From positions 1 to 64,000 of the forward strand of contig NZ_JGYG01000015.1 in NCBI RefSeq assembly GCF_000740795.1: DNA of 64,000 nucleotides, read 5' to 3'. Source of the stretch: Haematobacter massiliensis (GTDB lineage Bacteria; Pseudomonadota; Alphaproteobacteria; Rhodobacterales; Rhodobacteraceae). Shown here one piece after another: positions 1 to 7,091 of the stretch. The notes beneath the pieces were generated by a model. The model was not told the origin of the DNA. It saw only the letters and a program-made list of their open reading frames with translations, and searched no databases. A program made the translations under genes and the position numbers. Each line of letters opens with the position of its first letter. Within the stretch, counting starts at the first letter, position 1.

Positions 1-1
1 C

Positions 2-706
2 CAGATCGGGGTCCAGCTCAGGGACCAGCTCGGGGGCCAGCTCGCTTACGACACGCTTTGGTTCGCCGGAGGCTCCGAGTTCTATTGGATTGCCTTATAT
101 AAGTTCGCGCAGAAGATCGGCGTCGAGTACACCGATGAGCAATCAGCCGCCTTGGAAGCGTGGTCGGACTATGCCCGGCTTTGCGGACCCCTTTACCCAT
201 ATGACGGAGTGGCTTTTGTAAGCAAACGTCCGGAACTGCTGGCCTTTGATGATCAGCAGAGGCTGCATAGCGAGATCGGACCCGCGATGCGCTTTTCAAG
301 CGGGTATTCGCTACACGCGTGGCATGGAGTTCGCGTTCCGTCCAAATGGATCGATGAACGGGATCATATGGACCCAGCCGAAGTGCTCGCCTGTGAAAAC
401 GTCGAGCAGCGCGCCGCTGGAATGGAGATCGTCGGATGGTCGAAGGCTATCGATCTGCTGCAATGCAAGGTCATCGATAGCGACCCCGACCCAGACCATG
501 GCGACCTGATCGAGCTGACCCTTCCCGGTCTTTCCGAACCCGGTCGGTTCCTCCGTGCCTACTGCCCCCGCAATGGGCAGATCGTGGAGGGCGTGCCTTA
601 CGTTTCCGACATCGACAGCAGGCCGATCAACACCGTCAAGGCGGCGCAAGCCTGGAGCTTCGGCGTCGCGACAGACGCTTTCACCTATCCCACCGCAGTC
701 AGCTAA
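2..706 (+). CDS. DUF6745-type protein, 5' end outside window
   Basis: The reading frame is open from base 2, so the gene starts before the window; only the C-terminal 234 residues are seen. The visible start resembles the Gln/Asp-rich repeats of DUF6745 proteins (VQLRDQLGGQ), and the middle carries a recognisable block, GPAMRFSSGYSLHAWHGVRV, followed by NVEQRAAGMEIVGW and a C-terminal segment ending in a Trp-Ser-Phe patch. The family has no assigned function. It is followed after 17 bp by a small His-rich-motif protein, a pairing I recall from other phage and actinobacterial loci. Family assignment is from pattern memory; the function is unknown. Confidence 0.7.
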   Translation, partial: QIGVQLRDQLGGQLAYDTLWFAGGSEFYWIALYKFAQKIGVEYTDEQSAALEAWSDYARLCGPLYPYDGVAFVSKRPELLAFDDQQRLHSEIGPAMRFSSGYSLHAWHGVRVPSKWIDERDHMDPAEVLACENVEQRAAGMEIVGWSKAIDLLQCKVIDSDPDPDHGDLIELTLPGLSEPGRFLRAYCPRNGQIVEGVPYVSDIDSRPINTVKAAQAWSFGVATDAFTYPTAVS

Positions 707-723
707 CAGCGAGGTATAAGCTG

Positions 724-1062
724 ATGAATATTCGTCAAGGAGAGGTCCGTTTCATCCCGGTGGATGACTTAGGGTCGCACGAAACCCGCCCCATCGTCGC
801 CACGAATGGCGTCATCATCGTGGGTGAGAGCGAAAGCCACCACCACCACGTGCTAGATGCGGATGGCGTGACGGTCATGGAGCGCATCAACGTCCCGGCT
901 GGAATGCGCATTCTTGAAGCCATCGTGGAGAAGCCGACGCGGCTCCGCCAGACGGCGGGCAATCCCCACGGGTCACATGAGATCGCGCCGGGAAAATACG
1001 AAATTCGCATCAAGCGCGAGTTCAACCCCTTCATGGAGATGGCTCGCCGCGTCGCCGACTGA
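724..1062 (+). CDS. Small phage protein with HHHH motif, partner of DUF6745
   Basis: A 112-residue protein beginning MNIRQGEVRFIPVDDL, with a tetra-histidine at about residues 39-42 (ESESHHHHVLDADG) and a C-terminal block NPHGSHEIAPGKYEIRIKRE. It resembles small phage proteins that open with a 'QGDV...' motif and contain a G(E)xxGHxH-type segment and a 'xIxLPPGxYEV' ending. These commonly follow DUF6745 genes. The clustered His and later His residues suggest metal binding, but no enzyme family is recognised. The start is the first ATG after the upstream stop, preceded by GAGG. Function unknown. Confidence 0.65.
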   Translation: MNIRQGEVRFIPVDDLGSHETRPIVATNGVIIVGESESHHHHVLDADGVTVMERINVPAGMRILEAIVEKPTRLRQTAGNPHGSHEIAPGKYEIRIKREFNPFMEMARRVAD

Positions 1063-1139
1063 TACCCCCCCGCCCCTGCCAGCTGGGCGAGCCGTGGACA
1101 GGCAGGGGCACCCAACCCAGAATCTCACAGGAGAACCGA

Positions 1140-1445
1140 ATGAGCGTCAACGAAGCAGAAATCGAAGCAGAACTGCAAGCGTCCGGTAAAACCGCCCCGC
1201 GCATCACGCCGGGGGATCTGGATGCCGAGATTGCCGATTGTGACTACCACGTCTTCCCCGGAACGACCCTGACGATCTGCGCCCTCAAGCTGAGAAACGG
1301 GTTCATCGTGACCGGGGAAAGCGCTGCGGCAAGCCCCACGAACTTCGACCCCGAGATTGGCAAGAAGATCGCCCGCGCCAACGCCCGCGATAAGCTCTGG
1401 CCCCTTCTGGGCTTCCGGCTGCGCGACGCCCTCGCATCGTCATGA
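1140..1445 (+). CDS. Phage Gp49/gp66-family protein
   Basis: A 101-residue protein that fits the N4 Gp49 / Sf6 gene 66 family (Phage_gp49_66). The diagnostic stretch is the central TLTICALKLRNGFIVTGES, followed by an 'SPTNFDPEIGKKIARANA' block and a terminal WPLLGFRLRDAL. The length is normal for the family. AGGAG lies about 6 bases before the ATG. The family is widespread in tailed phages; its function is not established. Sitting just before the ERF gene it belongs to the early, replication/recombination side of the element. Confidence 0.85.
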   Translation: MSVNEAEIEAELQASGKTAPRITPGDLDAEIADCDYHVFPGTTLTICALKLRNGFIVTGESAAASPTNFDPEIGKKIARANARDKLWPLLGFRLRDALASS

Positions 1446-1545
1446 CCGCGCCTCCTGCCGGGCAATGATCCCCGGCAGGGGCACCCAACACGGACGCTTC
1501 GCCCGCCACCGCGACGCCAAGCGCCCTTTAGTAAGGAGGCAAAGA

Positions 1546-2238
1546 ATGAACGCTGTTACCAAGCATGACGCGCCGAAGATTGCCGTCCACAAGAACGTCT
1601 ACATGGCGCTCGCCGCCGCACAAATGGAGATGGGAACCGTCACAAAGGGGGCGGTTAACAGAGCATTCACAAGCCGTTATGCCGACCTCGCGGACGTTAT
1701 GCAGGCTGTTCTCCCGGCCCTTAACGCGAACGGGCTGGCCCTGTTCCACACTTTTGTCGACGGGTCTGCGGCTATGCGTACCACCCTCATCCATGGGGAG
1801 AGCGAAACACGCATCGAGTGCGATGTGCCGCTTATCGTCACGAAGAACGACATGCAGGGCATGAAGTCCGCAACGACCTACGCCAAGCGTATTGGCACGG
1901 AGAGCGTTACGGGGGTCGCCCCGGATGACGACGACGGGAACGCCGCAGTCAAGGCCGCGCCGCAGAGGCTTGAGCCGCCGAAATCGGATCCAGAATTCAA
2001 CCCCGCAGGATGCCGGGATCGTCTGATCTCCGCAATCAGCAGGCGCACCACAAAAGAAGCTCTGACCGATCTTTGGAACAAGGAAAAGGGAGCGCGCGTA
2101 GCGCTGAAAGAGGCTGATGAGCCGAAGTATCTGGAATTCGTCGCGGCGTTCAAGGCGGCTGGCGAGAAAGCTCACGCCGACCCCGCCCGCCAAGCCCCCA
2201 GCCTCGCCGACAATATCGGCGATGAAATCCCCTACTAG
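1546..2238 (+). CDS. erf: ERF-family single-strand DNA annealing protein
   Basis: This 230-residue protein matches the ERF superfamily of phage single-strand annealing recombinases (like P22 Erf), which pair complementary ssDNA during phage recombination or circularisation. The N-terminal half holds the family pattern: an AFTSRYADLADVMQAVLPAL block at about 34-55, then MKSATTYAKRIGTESVTGVA ending in an acidic DDDDGNA run at about 107-132. The C-terminal third is variable, as usual. AAGGAGG (1533-1539) sits 6 bases before the ATG at 1546; an in-frame upstream extension lacks such a site. The stop is followed at once by the next gene, so the two are probably co-translated. Confidence 0.9.
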   Translation: MNAVTKHDAPKIAVHKNVYMALAAAQMEMGTVTKGAVNRAFTSRYADLADVMQAVLPALNANGLALFHTFVDGSAAMRTTLIHGESETRIECDVPLIVTKNDMQGMKSATTYAKRIGTESVTGVAPDDDDGNAAVKAAPQRLEPPKSDPEFNPAGCRDRLISAISRRTTKEALTDLWNKEKGARVALKEADEPKYLEFVAAFKAAGEKAHADPARQAPSLADNIGDEIPY

Positions 2239-2247
2239 GTGTCCACG

Positions 2248-2952
2248 ATGAACGAGATGAATCCGCGCGCTGTAGTCGGAAACAACAATCCCCCAGATCC
2301 CATGGACGAGGCGCTCACCCCTTTCGGTGATGCCATTTCGGAAGCCGAGAACTGGCTGGACGGGGAGCCAGTCACAAACGAAAGCCAGATGAAGGCGGTG
2401 GACAAGCTGGCGAAGGACATTCGCTCCGCTCGCCGCGCACTGGACGATGCCAAGAAGTCGGCGACTGCCCCGCTGCATGATGCGTGGAAGGCGGAGATTG
2501 CCCGCTGGAAGCCGACCGAGGATGACTTGGACCGGATACAGAAGGGCCTTGCTTCCATCTCGAACGATTTCAAGAAAAAACTGGCGGCTGAAAGGGCAGC
2601 GGAGGAACGCGCTACCCGCATCGCGGCGGAGGAAGCCGCTCGGGTCGCCCGCGAAGCGGCGATGAAAGCCGATGATGGCAACATCGAGGAACAGCGCCAA
2701 GCAGCCGCCGCGCAAACCGCCGCAGAGCAAGCGCAGCGGGACGCCCGCGCCGCCACCAGGGCGAACGACGTCAAAGGACTGCGCACCGTCACGCGCTACG
2801 AGATCACCGATCACCGCGCCCTGCTGAACTGGATTGCCCGCAACTCGCGCGACGACGTGACGGCATTCATCGAGGAATGGGCGCGCCGCAATCACAAGAC
2901 CCACCGGAGCGCCGAAGGGCTGCGCGTGTGGGACGCCAAGGAGGCATTCTGA
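2248..2952 (+). CDS. Coiled-coil phage protein downstream of ERF
   Basis: A 234-residue protein whose middle (about 75-165) is a long charged Ala/Glu/Arg-rich helix, almost certainly coiled coil, flanked by an N-terminal helical region and a C-terminal globular block (RTVTRYEITDHRALLNWIAR). Proteins of this layout often accompany ERF genes in alphaproteobacterial phages, but no named family is assigned here. A GTG at 2239, immediately after the ERF stop, is an alternative start; the ATG at 2248 is preferred only because it is ATG. It overlaps the next gene by one base plus (TGATG). A recombination-accessory role is inferred from context. Confidence 0.7.
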   Translation: MNEMNPRAVVGNNNPPDPMDEALTPFGDAISEAENWLDGEPVTNESQMKAVDKLAKDIRSARRALDDAKKSATAPLHDAWKAEIARWKPTEDDLDRIQKGLASISNDFKKKLAAERAAEERATRIAAEEAARVAREAAMKADDGNIEEQRQAAAAQTAAEQAQRDARAATRANDVKGLRTVTRYEITDHRALLNWIARNSRDDVTAFIEEWARRNHKTHRSAEGLRVWDAKEAF

Positions 2953-3251
2953 TGGCCCACTTCGATCTTCTCAGCCCGCGCAAAGGCAAGGACGACAAGA
3001 CCCGCTGGCACAAGATCGGCGCAGCGTTCCCGCGCGACAAGGGCGGTTTTCAGCTTGTGCTCGACAGCCTGCCGCTGGCGGACAGCGAAGGCCGCGTCAC
3101 GCTGATGATGTGGGAGGCCAAGCCGCGTGACACCCGCCAGCGCGACACTTCCGACGGCTCTGGCGGCTCTGGCAGCTATGGCGGTGGGTATGGCGCTGGC
3201 GGGCGTCCGGGTGGCGATCTGGACGACGACCTCGATTCTATTCCGTTCTGA
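2952..3251 (+). CDS. Small phage protein with SSB-like acidic C-terminal tail
   Basis: A 99-residue protein with a compact N-terminal domain (residues 1-58, including FPRDKGGFQLVLDSLPLA), a Gly/Ser/Tyr-rich linker (about 66-88) and a final acidic-hydrophobic tail, DDDLDSIPF. The linker plus tail is the layout of bacterial SSB C-termini, whose last residues (typically DDDIPF) dock PriA, RecO, RecQ and exonuclease I. The N-terminal domain is much shorter than an SSB OB-fold and is not recognised as one. The gene sits between ERF and NinB-like genes, in keeping with DNA recombination. Role as a decoy or recruiter of SSB partners is inference. Confidence 0.75.
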   Translation: MAHFDLLSPRKGKDDKTRWHKIGAAFPRDKGGFQLVLDSLPLADSEGRVTLMMWEAKPRDTRQRDTSDGSGGSGSYGGGYGAGGRPGGDLDDDLDSIPF

Positions 3252-3261
3252 GGAGGCCCCT

Positions 3262-3450
3262 ATGACCGACGCCGACATTCTCACTGCCCTACAAGCCGCC
3301 GAGCAGGAAACAGGATGGCGCACGCCGTCGCTGCTGGTGGATCTGGTCGTGCAGAAGCTGGATCCCACGAACGCCGCCGAGGAAGCGCATTTCCGGGCAC
3401 AGGCCGAGCGCGTGCTGTTCGAGCGGAACACGTGCTGGGGGGCCGGGTGA
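3262..3450 (+). CDS. Small hypothetical phage protein
   Basis: A 62-residue, mostly helical, acidic protein (MTDADILTALQAAEQETGWR...). No family recognised. GAGG lies 8 bases before the ATG, and the stop overlaps the start of the following gene in a TGATG, so it appears to be translated as part of the chain. It contains a single C-terminal Cys and no transmembrane segment. Confidence 0.6.
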   Translation: MTDADILTALQAAEQETGWRTPSLLVDLVVQKLDPTNAAEEAHFRAQAERVLFERNTCWGAG

Positions 3451-3902
3451 TGCCGACGAAGATCATCCGCGACCCGGAACATATCGAGGCATTGTCCCGC
3501 ATTCTGGCGGATCGCAAGCTCCCGATCACGCTGTCCTGGCACCAAGGGGCGAGCCGCAGTCATCAACAAAACCGACTTGCGCAGCGGTGGTATTCCGACA
3601 TCGCGCGCCAGCTTGGCGACACGACGCATGAGGAGGTCCGCGCTGATTGCAAGGTCACTTTCGGGGTGCCGATCCTCCGCGCGGAAAACGGAGCATTCGG
3701 GGCGGAATGGGACGCGTCCCTCGGACGCCTGAGCCACGAATCTCAGCGTAGAGCGGTAAAGGCGTTCGACCTCCCCGTGACCCGCCTGATGACGATGCCC
3801 CAGATGACCCAATACATGGACGAGATGCTGCGCCATTGGGGCGGGATGGGTATTCGTCTGACGGACCCGGAAGCCATGAAATACGAGGAGGAATTTGCAT
3901 GA
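3450..3902 (+). CDS. NinB-like phage recombination protein
   Basis: A 150-residue protein that resembles the NinB (Orf) group of phage recombination mediators: an N-terminal segment followed by the RSHQQNRLAQRWYSDIA block at about 36-52 (NinB has a similar 'S..QNR' motif) and a helical C-terminus with LPVTRLMTMPQMTQYMDEML. Lambda Orf/NinB binds ssDNA and SSB and can replace RecFOR. The neighbours fit: ERF, an SSB-tailed protein and a YbcO-like gene directly after. Sequence similarity to lambda NinB itself is weak by eye, so the family is tentative. Confidence 0.6.
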   Translation: MPTKIIRDPEHIEALSRILADRKLPITLSWHQGASRSHQQNRLAQRWYSDIARQLGDTTHEEVRADCKVTFGVPILRAENGAFGAEWDASLGRLSHESQRRAVKAFDLPVTRLMTMPQMTQYMDEMLRHWGGMGIRLTDPEAMKYEEEFA

Positions 3903-4261
3903 CCTTCCTCTCTATTCCCAAAAAGCCGCTCGGCCCGAAGGTCCGCTCTGCCGTATCAAAGCTTGTGCGTGACAGCGCGGCAGGGCAACCCTGCGCCCTC
4001 CGTCTCTCCTGCTGCCTGCCCGGAAATGAAACCGTCGTTCTGGCCCACCTGCGCATGTTCGGAGCCGCAGGCATCGGCCAGAAGCCTCACGATTTCCATG
4101 CCGTCTACGCCTGCGCCGCGTGCCACGACCAACTGGATCGCCGCGCTGGGGATGCGGAGTGGGGATACGACGACATTCTGCGCGCTCTCATGGAGACGCA
4201 ATCACGGCTTTACGCGGGCGGGCTGCTGAGGATCGGCCCGGCATCGAAACGGAACCCCTGA
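3899..4261 (+). CDS. YbcO/DUF1364-type putative nuclease
   Basis: A 120-residue protein matching the YbcO (DUF1364) family of phage-encoded putative nucleases. Hallmarks are a basic start, paired Cys in LRLSCCLPG, the conserved TVVLAHLRMFGAAGIGQKP block (about 44-62) and ACAACHDQLDRR (about 71-82), a Cys/His arrangement that can hold a metal and form an HNH-like beta-beta-alpha fold. It overlaps the preceding NinB-like gene by four bases (ATGA). NinB-YbcO neighbours recall the lambda nin region, where such genes act in recombination and junction processing. Confidence 0.8.
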   Translation: MTFLSIPKKPLGPKVRSAVSKLVRDSAAGQPCALRLSCCLPGNETVVLAHLRMFGAAGIGQKPHDFHAVYACAACHDQLDRRAGDAEWGYDDILRALMETQSRLYAGGLLRIGPASKRNP

Positions 4262-4278
4262 CCTAACAGGACCACACC

Positions 4279-4383
4279 ATGAAATTTGCGACCCTGCTTT
4301 CAGCGGGCTTGATGCTCGCACCCTGCGCTCAGGCTTCGGAGCGCGAATCCTGCCTCGACGGCTGCATTGCGGAGGACGTGTGA
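4279..4383 (+). CDS. Tiny exported peptide, 34 residues
   Basis: A short frame encoding MKFATLLSAGLMLAPCAQAS followed by a 14-residue mature part with two Cys (ESCLDGC). The start has a classic signal peptide: Lys, a hydrophobic core, and an AQA-S cleavage site. The mature peptide would be small and acidic. Its stop overlaps the next start (TGATG), which supports real translation. No family recognised; the pairing with another exported small protein hints at an envelope or lysis accessory role, which is inference. Confidence 0.5.
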   Translation: MKFATLLSAGLMLAPCAQASERESCLDGCIAEDV

Positions 4384-4751
4384 TGCGGCTCCACCATTAC
4401 GTCGCCGCTGCGGCCCTAGGCACATGGGCGGGATTGTGGCTCACCGATGCCCCCGCCGATACCGCTGGCCCAGGGGATTTTCGGGTGGTGTATCTGCCCC
4501 CTGATGTCGAGTGCGGCACCCCATACGCATGGCCCGTGGATTTTTCCGGGCTGATGCAGCCTAAATCGACCTTCGTCTATGAGCCGCGCGAACGGTTGCC
4601 CCCGGTGATCCTCCCGACCGCCCCCGGCGGGGGAGGTAATCACCGCCCTGACCCGCCGCGCCCGCCATCTCCGGTGCCTCTCCCGTCCACCCTGCTGACA
4701 CTGCTCAGCGCCGTGATTTCCGCCGCAATCGTATTGAGGATGACCAAATGA
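4383..4751 (+). CDS. Exported phage protein with VPLP-type C-terminal anchor
   Basis: A 122-residue protein. An N-terminal hydrophobic segment (about 6-20, VAAAALGTWAGLWL) can act as signal or anchor; a Pro-rich region (about 77-98) is followed by PVPLPSTLLTLLSAVISAAI and a short basic end (LRMTK). The ending looks like the VPLPA-CTERM sorting signal frequent in Rhodobacteraceae: a Pro-Leu-Pro motif, a hydrophobic helix and a short basic tail. An ATG at 4383 overlapping the previous stop is chosen over the adjacent GTG. Alternative reading: a simple bitopic spanin-like protein. No homologue recognised. Confidence 0.6.
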   Translation: MRLHHYVAAAALGTWAGLWLTDAPADTAGPGDFRVVYLPPDVECGTPYAWPVDFSGLMQPKSTFVYEPRERLPPVILPTAPGGGGNHRPDPPRPPSPVPLPSTLLTLLSAVISAAIVLRMTK

Positions 4752-5011
4752 GCAGGATACGCCGATTTTTTGCCCGACGCGAAACCTACCTCCGACACCT
4801 GCGCGAAATCGAGACTGGCACTATCGAGTACGACAGCCATAGCGACGACGTCTGTCTCGCCCCCGGCGTCACGCTCACAGACGCGCATATCCAGATTGTG
4901 CTGCAGCGCCCCTACCTTGCGGATAGCTGGCCCCCCTACCTGCGCGCGCGGATCGGCCTGCCGCCGCTGCGCGCTGGCGAGGATGACGATTTTATCGAGA
5001 GGTTTTGGTGA
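4748..5011 (+). CDS. Hypothetical phage protein
   Basis: An 87-residue soluble protein beginning MSRIRRFFARRETYLRHL, with a basic N-terminus and an acidic C-terminus (GEDDDFIERFW). It shares four bases with the upstream gene (ATGA) and one base with the next. No family recognised and no membrane segment or metal motif is visible. Confidence 0.6.
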   Translation: MSRIRRFFARRETYLRHLREIETGTIEYDSHSDDVCLAPGVTLTDAHIQIVLQRPYLADSWPPYLRARIGLPPLRAGEDDDFIERFW

Positions 5012-5433
5012 TGCAGGAAACATCAATGACCGATCTTGAAAAGCTGCTGGCCGAGGTGACGCCAGGGGAGTGGAAGATTGGACGCCTTGAAAGCTACGAG
5101 ATGGACGGAACGCCTTTCCGCCGCGTCTATTTCGAGAGTGGAGAGGCCCACATTCGCGGCGCGGATTGCGACCAAAACGCCCGCCTGATCGCCATGGCAC
5201 CCACCCTCGCCCGAAAGGTAATTGCGGCGGAGAAGCTGGCGGAGGCGCTTCGGCTTCATCAGGCTTGGAGCGACAGCGAGGATGCTGGACCTGACTATGG
5301 CGAGCAGTCTCGCGATACACACCCTGACGGTGAGCGCATCTGGAAGCAATGGTGGGATGGCAACCTGAGCTTATGTGGTCGCGCGCAAGACATGACACGC
5401 GACGCCCTCGCCGCATGGGAGGCCGAACAATGA
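5011..5433 (+). CDS. Hypothetical phage protein, Ea22-like architecture
   Basis: A 140-residue protein. It opens with TDLEKLLAEVTPGEWKIG and later carries NARLIAMAPTLARKVIAAEKLAEAL, a 'TPGxW ... DARLIAxAPxL' layout seen in many small phage proteins sometimes labelled Ead/Ea22-like. The function of these is unknown. A start at 5011 overlaps the previous stop; an internal ATG at 5026 (MTDLEK) is also possible. The C-terminus contains Trp-rich and Cys residues (WKQWWDGNLSLCG). Confidence 0.6.
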   Translation: MQETSMTDLEKLLAEVTPGEWKIGRLESYEMDGTPFRRVYFESGEAHIRGADCDQNARLIAMAPTLARKVIAAEKLAEALRLHQAWSDSEDAGPDYGEQSRDTHPDGERIWKQWWDGNLSLCGRAQDMTRDALAAWEAEQ

Positions 5434-5801
5434 CCGATCTTGAAATCGCCCGGCTCCGCGCCGAGAACGAGCGACTGCAGGAAATGACTGTGCGGCTGGA
5501 GAAAGCCGAAGCCGAACGCGACACCGCCCGCGCAGAGACGGCGATGGCGTTTGAGGTGGCGGCTAAGGCTTGTGACACCTTGGCGCTGGCAGACTTCGAA
5601 AAAGGGCCTCTGATGCGTTCTGCAGAGCGTTGCGCCCGATCCGTCCGCGCACTCACACCCGCCGACGCCACAGCCGCCCTTGCAGCCCGCGACAAAGCCA
5701 CGCGGGAACAGGCGCTGCGGGATGCGCTGACAACCGTGGCGGACCTTAGCGATGACAGGCCAATGAGAACGCTCGCCCGCGCCGCCCTGGGGGATGGGTG
5801 A
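5430..5801 (+). CDS. Coiled-coil hypothetical phage protein
   Basis: A 123-residue protein with a leucine-zipper-like N-terminal helix (about 4-35, IARLRAENERLQEMTVRLEK) and a second helical half rich in Ala and Asp. It begins within the last codons of the preceding gene (ATGA) and ends overlapping the excisionase start. No specific family; comparable short coiled-coil proteins are common in phage early operons. Confidence 0.6.
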   Translation: MTDLEIARLRAENERLQEMTVRLEKAEAERDTARAETAMAFEVAAKACDTLALADFEKGPLMRSAERCARSVRALTPADATAALAARDKATREQALRDALTTVADLSDDRPMRTLARAALGDG

Positions 5802-6082
5802 TGCAGCCAGCCAAGCCATACACACCCGACACGCTGGCCGAGCGGTGGGGCTGTTCCGGAGAAAAAGTGCGCCAGCTGGTCAAATCTGGCCAGTTGCCCG
5901 GGTTCAGGATCGGTCGCATGATCCGAATCCCGGTTTCGGCGGTAGAGGAGTATGAGCGGTGCGGGAATACAGTGTCGGACGCCTCAATGGCCGGTTCGTC
6001 GTCACGTGGGATGACAACGGCAAGCGACGACGCTTTCGTCTTGCGGCAGAGACGCGTCGGGAGGCCGAATCAGAGGCCCTGA
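5801..6082 (+). CDS. Excisionase-like MerR-type helix-turn-helix protein
   Basis: A 93-residue protein whose first 50 residues form an excisionase-family HTH: YTPDTLAERWGCSGEKVRQL (helix-turn-helix) then GQLPGFRIGRMIRIPVSAVE, the beta-wing pattern of HTH_17 proteins. Its place directly before the integrase supports a role as recombination directionality factor. The last ~40 residues overlap the integrase reading frame for 124 bases and look unstructured, so the true functional part is likely the first ~55 residues. ATG 5801 is preferred to the adjacent GTG. Confidence 0.8.
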   Translation: MQPAKPYTPDTLAERWGCSGEKVRQLVKSGQLPGFRIGRMIRIPVSAVEEYERCGNTVSDASMAGSSSRGMTTASDDAFVLRQRRVGRPNQRP

Positions 6083-6963
6083 CCGTTTTGCGCAGGGAAA
6101 CACGCCCTTCCGGTGCACCGCGAACCGTGCGAGATATCTGGCGGGAATACTGCGACGAGCACGCAGGCAGGCCCGCGACGAAAAACATGACTTTCACCGG
6201 CCTGCCTATCCTGGCGCATTTCGGAACCCTGCTGCCCGATCAGATCACGGGCCAGCACTGCCGGGACTATGCTGCCTCCCGGGCGGCAGAGGGCAGGAAA
6301 ACAGGCACCGTATGGACCGAACTTGGCCATCTGAGCACCGCCCTGAACTGGGCGGCAAAATCGCGCATCATCGACCGCGCACCTCACATTCAGCGCCCTA
6401 AAAAGCCCGCCCCCAAGGACCGATACCTCACCCGGTCCGAGATAGACCGCCTGCTGGCCGTAGTTGAGACACCACATATCCGTCTGGCGGTGATTCTCAT
6501 GCTCTCCACCGCCGCGCGGGTCGGGGCGGTGCTGGATCTCACATGGGACAGAGTAGACGAGAAGCGCGGCAGGATCGACCTGCGCCGGGACATGGATGGA
6601 CCGAGAAAAGGCCGGGCGGTTGTGCCGATCAATCCGGGATTGCGGGCGTCACTGCTGACGGCCCGCGAGGCGGCGCAGACCGATCACGTAATTGAGTATG
6701 CCGGGGCGCCGGTGCGATCTATACGAACCGGTCTGCAAGCGGCCTGCCGCAAGGCGAAATTATCTGACGTCACGCCTCATGTATTTCGCCACACAGCCGC
6801 CGTTCATATGGCCGAGGCGGGCGTTCCGATGAGCGCAATCAGCCAATATCTGGGCCATTCCAGCACGTCGATAACCGAGCGAGTCTATGCCAGATATTCG
6901 CCGGATTATCTGGCAGATGCGGCCCGCGCCATTGATTTTGTGGGGATCAGAAGCGTGAAATAG
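5959..6963 (+). CDS. int: Tyrosine integrase
   Basis: A 334-residue phage-type tyrosine recombinase that would integrate and excise the element. It has an N-terminal arm-binding segment, a core-binding SAM-like domain (about 52-145) and a C-terminal catalytic domain. Catalytic residues seen are Arg187 in TAARVGAV, His274 and Arg277 in PHVFRH, His300 in YLGHSS and the probable nucleophile Tyr310 in ERVYARY. The only in-frame start near the N-terminus is GTG at 5959, with GAGGAG 8 bases upstream. It ends 53 bp from tRNA-Val, the expected position of an integrase beside its attachment site. Confidence 0.95.
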   Translation: MREYSVGRLNGRFVVTWDDNGKRRRFRLAAETRREAESEALTVLRRETRPSGAPRTVRDIWREYCDEHAGRPATKNMTFTGLPILAHFGTLLPDQITGQHCRDYAASRAAEGRKTGTVWTELGHLSTALNWAAKSRIIDRAPHIQRPKKPAPKDRYLTRSEIDRLLAVVETPHIRLAVILMLSTAARVGAVLDLTWDRVDEKRGRIDLRRDMDGPRKGRAVVPINPGLRASLLTAREAAQTDHVIEYAGAPVRSIRTGLQAACRKAKLSDVTPHVFRHTAAVHMAEAGVPMSAISQYLGHSSTSITERVYARYSPDYLADAARAIDFVGIRSVK

Positions 6964-7016
6964 GTTCGTTGAACCAGACCGCACTACGCAATTTCTTGGT
7001 AAGTCATTGAAAAGAA

Positions 7017-7062
7017 TGGTGGGCGCGACAGGGATCGAACCTGTGACCACTACGATGTCAAC
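7017..7062. other. Probable attachment site (attR) in tRNA-Val 3' half
   Basis: Tyrosine integrases often recombine within the T-arm or anticodon region at the 3' end of a tRNA gene, and the element restores the tRNA sequence. Here the integrase lies just beyond the tRNA-Val 3' end, so the crossover should lie in this part of the gene. The exact core cannot be defined because the matching left copy is outside the window. Confidence 0.45.
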
Positions 7063-7091
7063 GTAGTGCTCTACCGCTGAGCTACGCGCCC
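7017..7091 (-). tRNA. tRNA-Val(GAC)
   Basis: Read on the minus strand the 75 bases fold as a full cloverleaf: acceptor GGGCGCG paired with CGCGCCC, D arm GCTC/GAGC, anticodon stem CTACG/CGTAG with loop TTGACAT (anticodon GAC), T arm ACAGG/CCTGT with loop TTCGATC, and an encoded ACCA end. It reads valine GUC/GUU codons. The gene is intact despite the element inserted at its 3' end. Confidence 0.97.

Larger units (their letters stand above)
1..7020 (+). mobile_element. Right-hand end of an integrated phage or phage-like element
   Basis: All genes from the left window edge to 6963 lie on the plus strand and most overlap by 1-4 bases (ATGA or TGATG junctions), the packing usual in phage early regions. 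They include a Gp49-type phage protein, an ERF annealing protein, NinB-like and YbcO-like proteins, an excisionase-like HTH protein and a tyrosine integrase as the last gene. The integrase stop lies 53 bp from the 3' end of tRNA-Val. The left end, structural genes and repressor are outside the window, so an intact prophage cannot be told from a satellite or island. The right boundary is inferred from the tRNA. Confidence 0.85.

Noticed and set aside
1528-2904. 458-codon minus-strand frame in the phage region
   Set aside because: Antisense to the ERF and coiled-coil genes, no ribosome site or family; the plus-strand genes have both.
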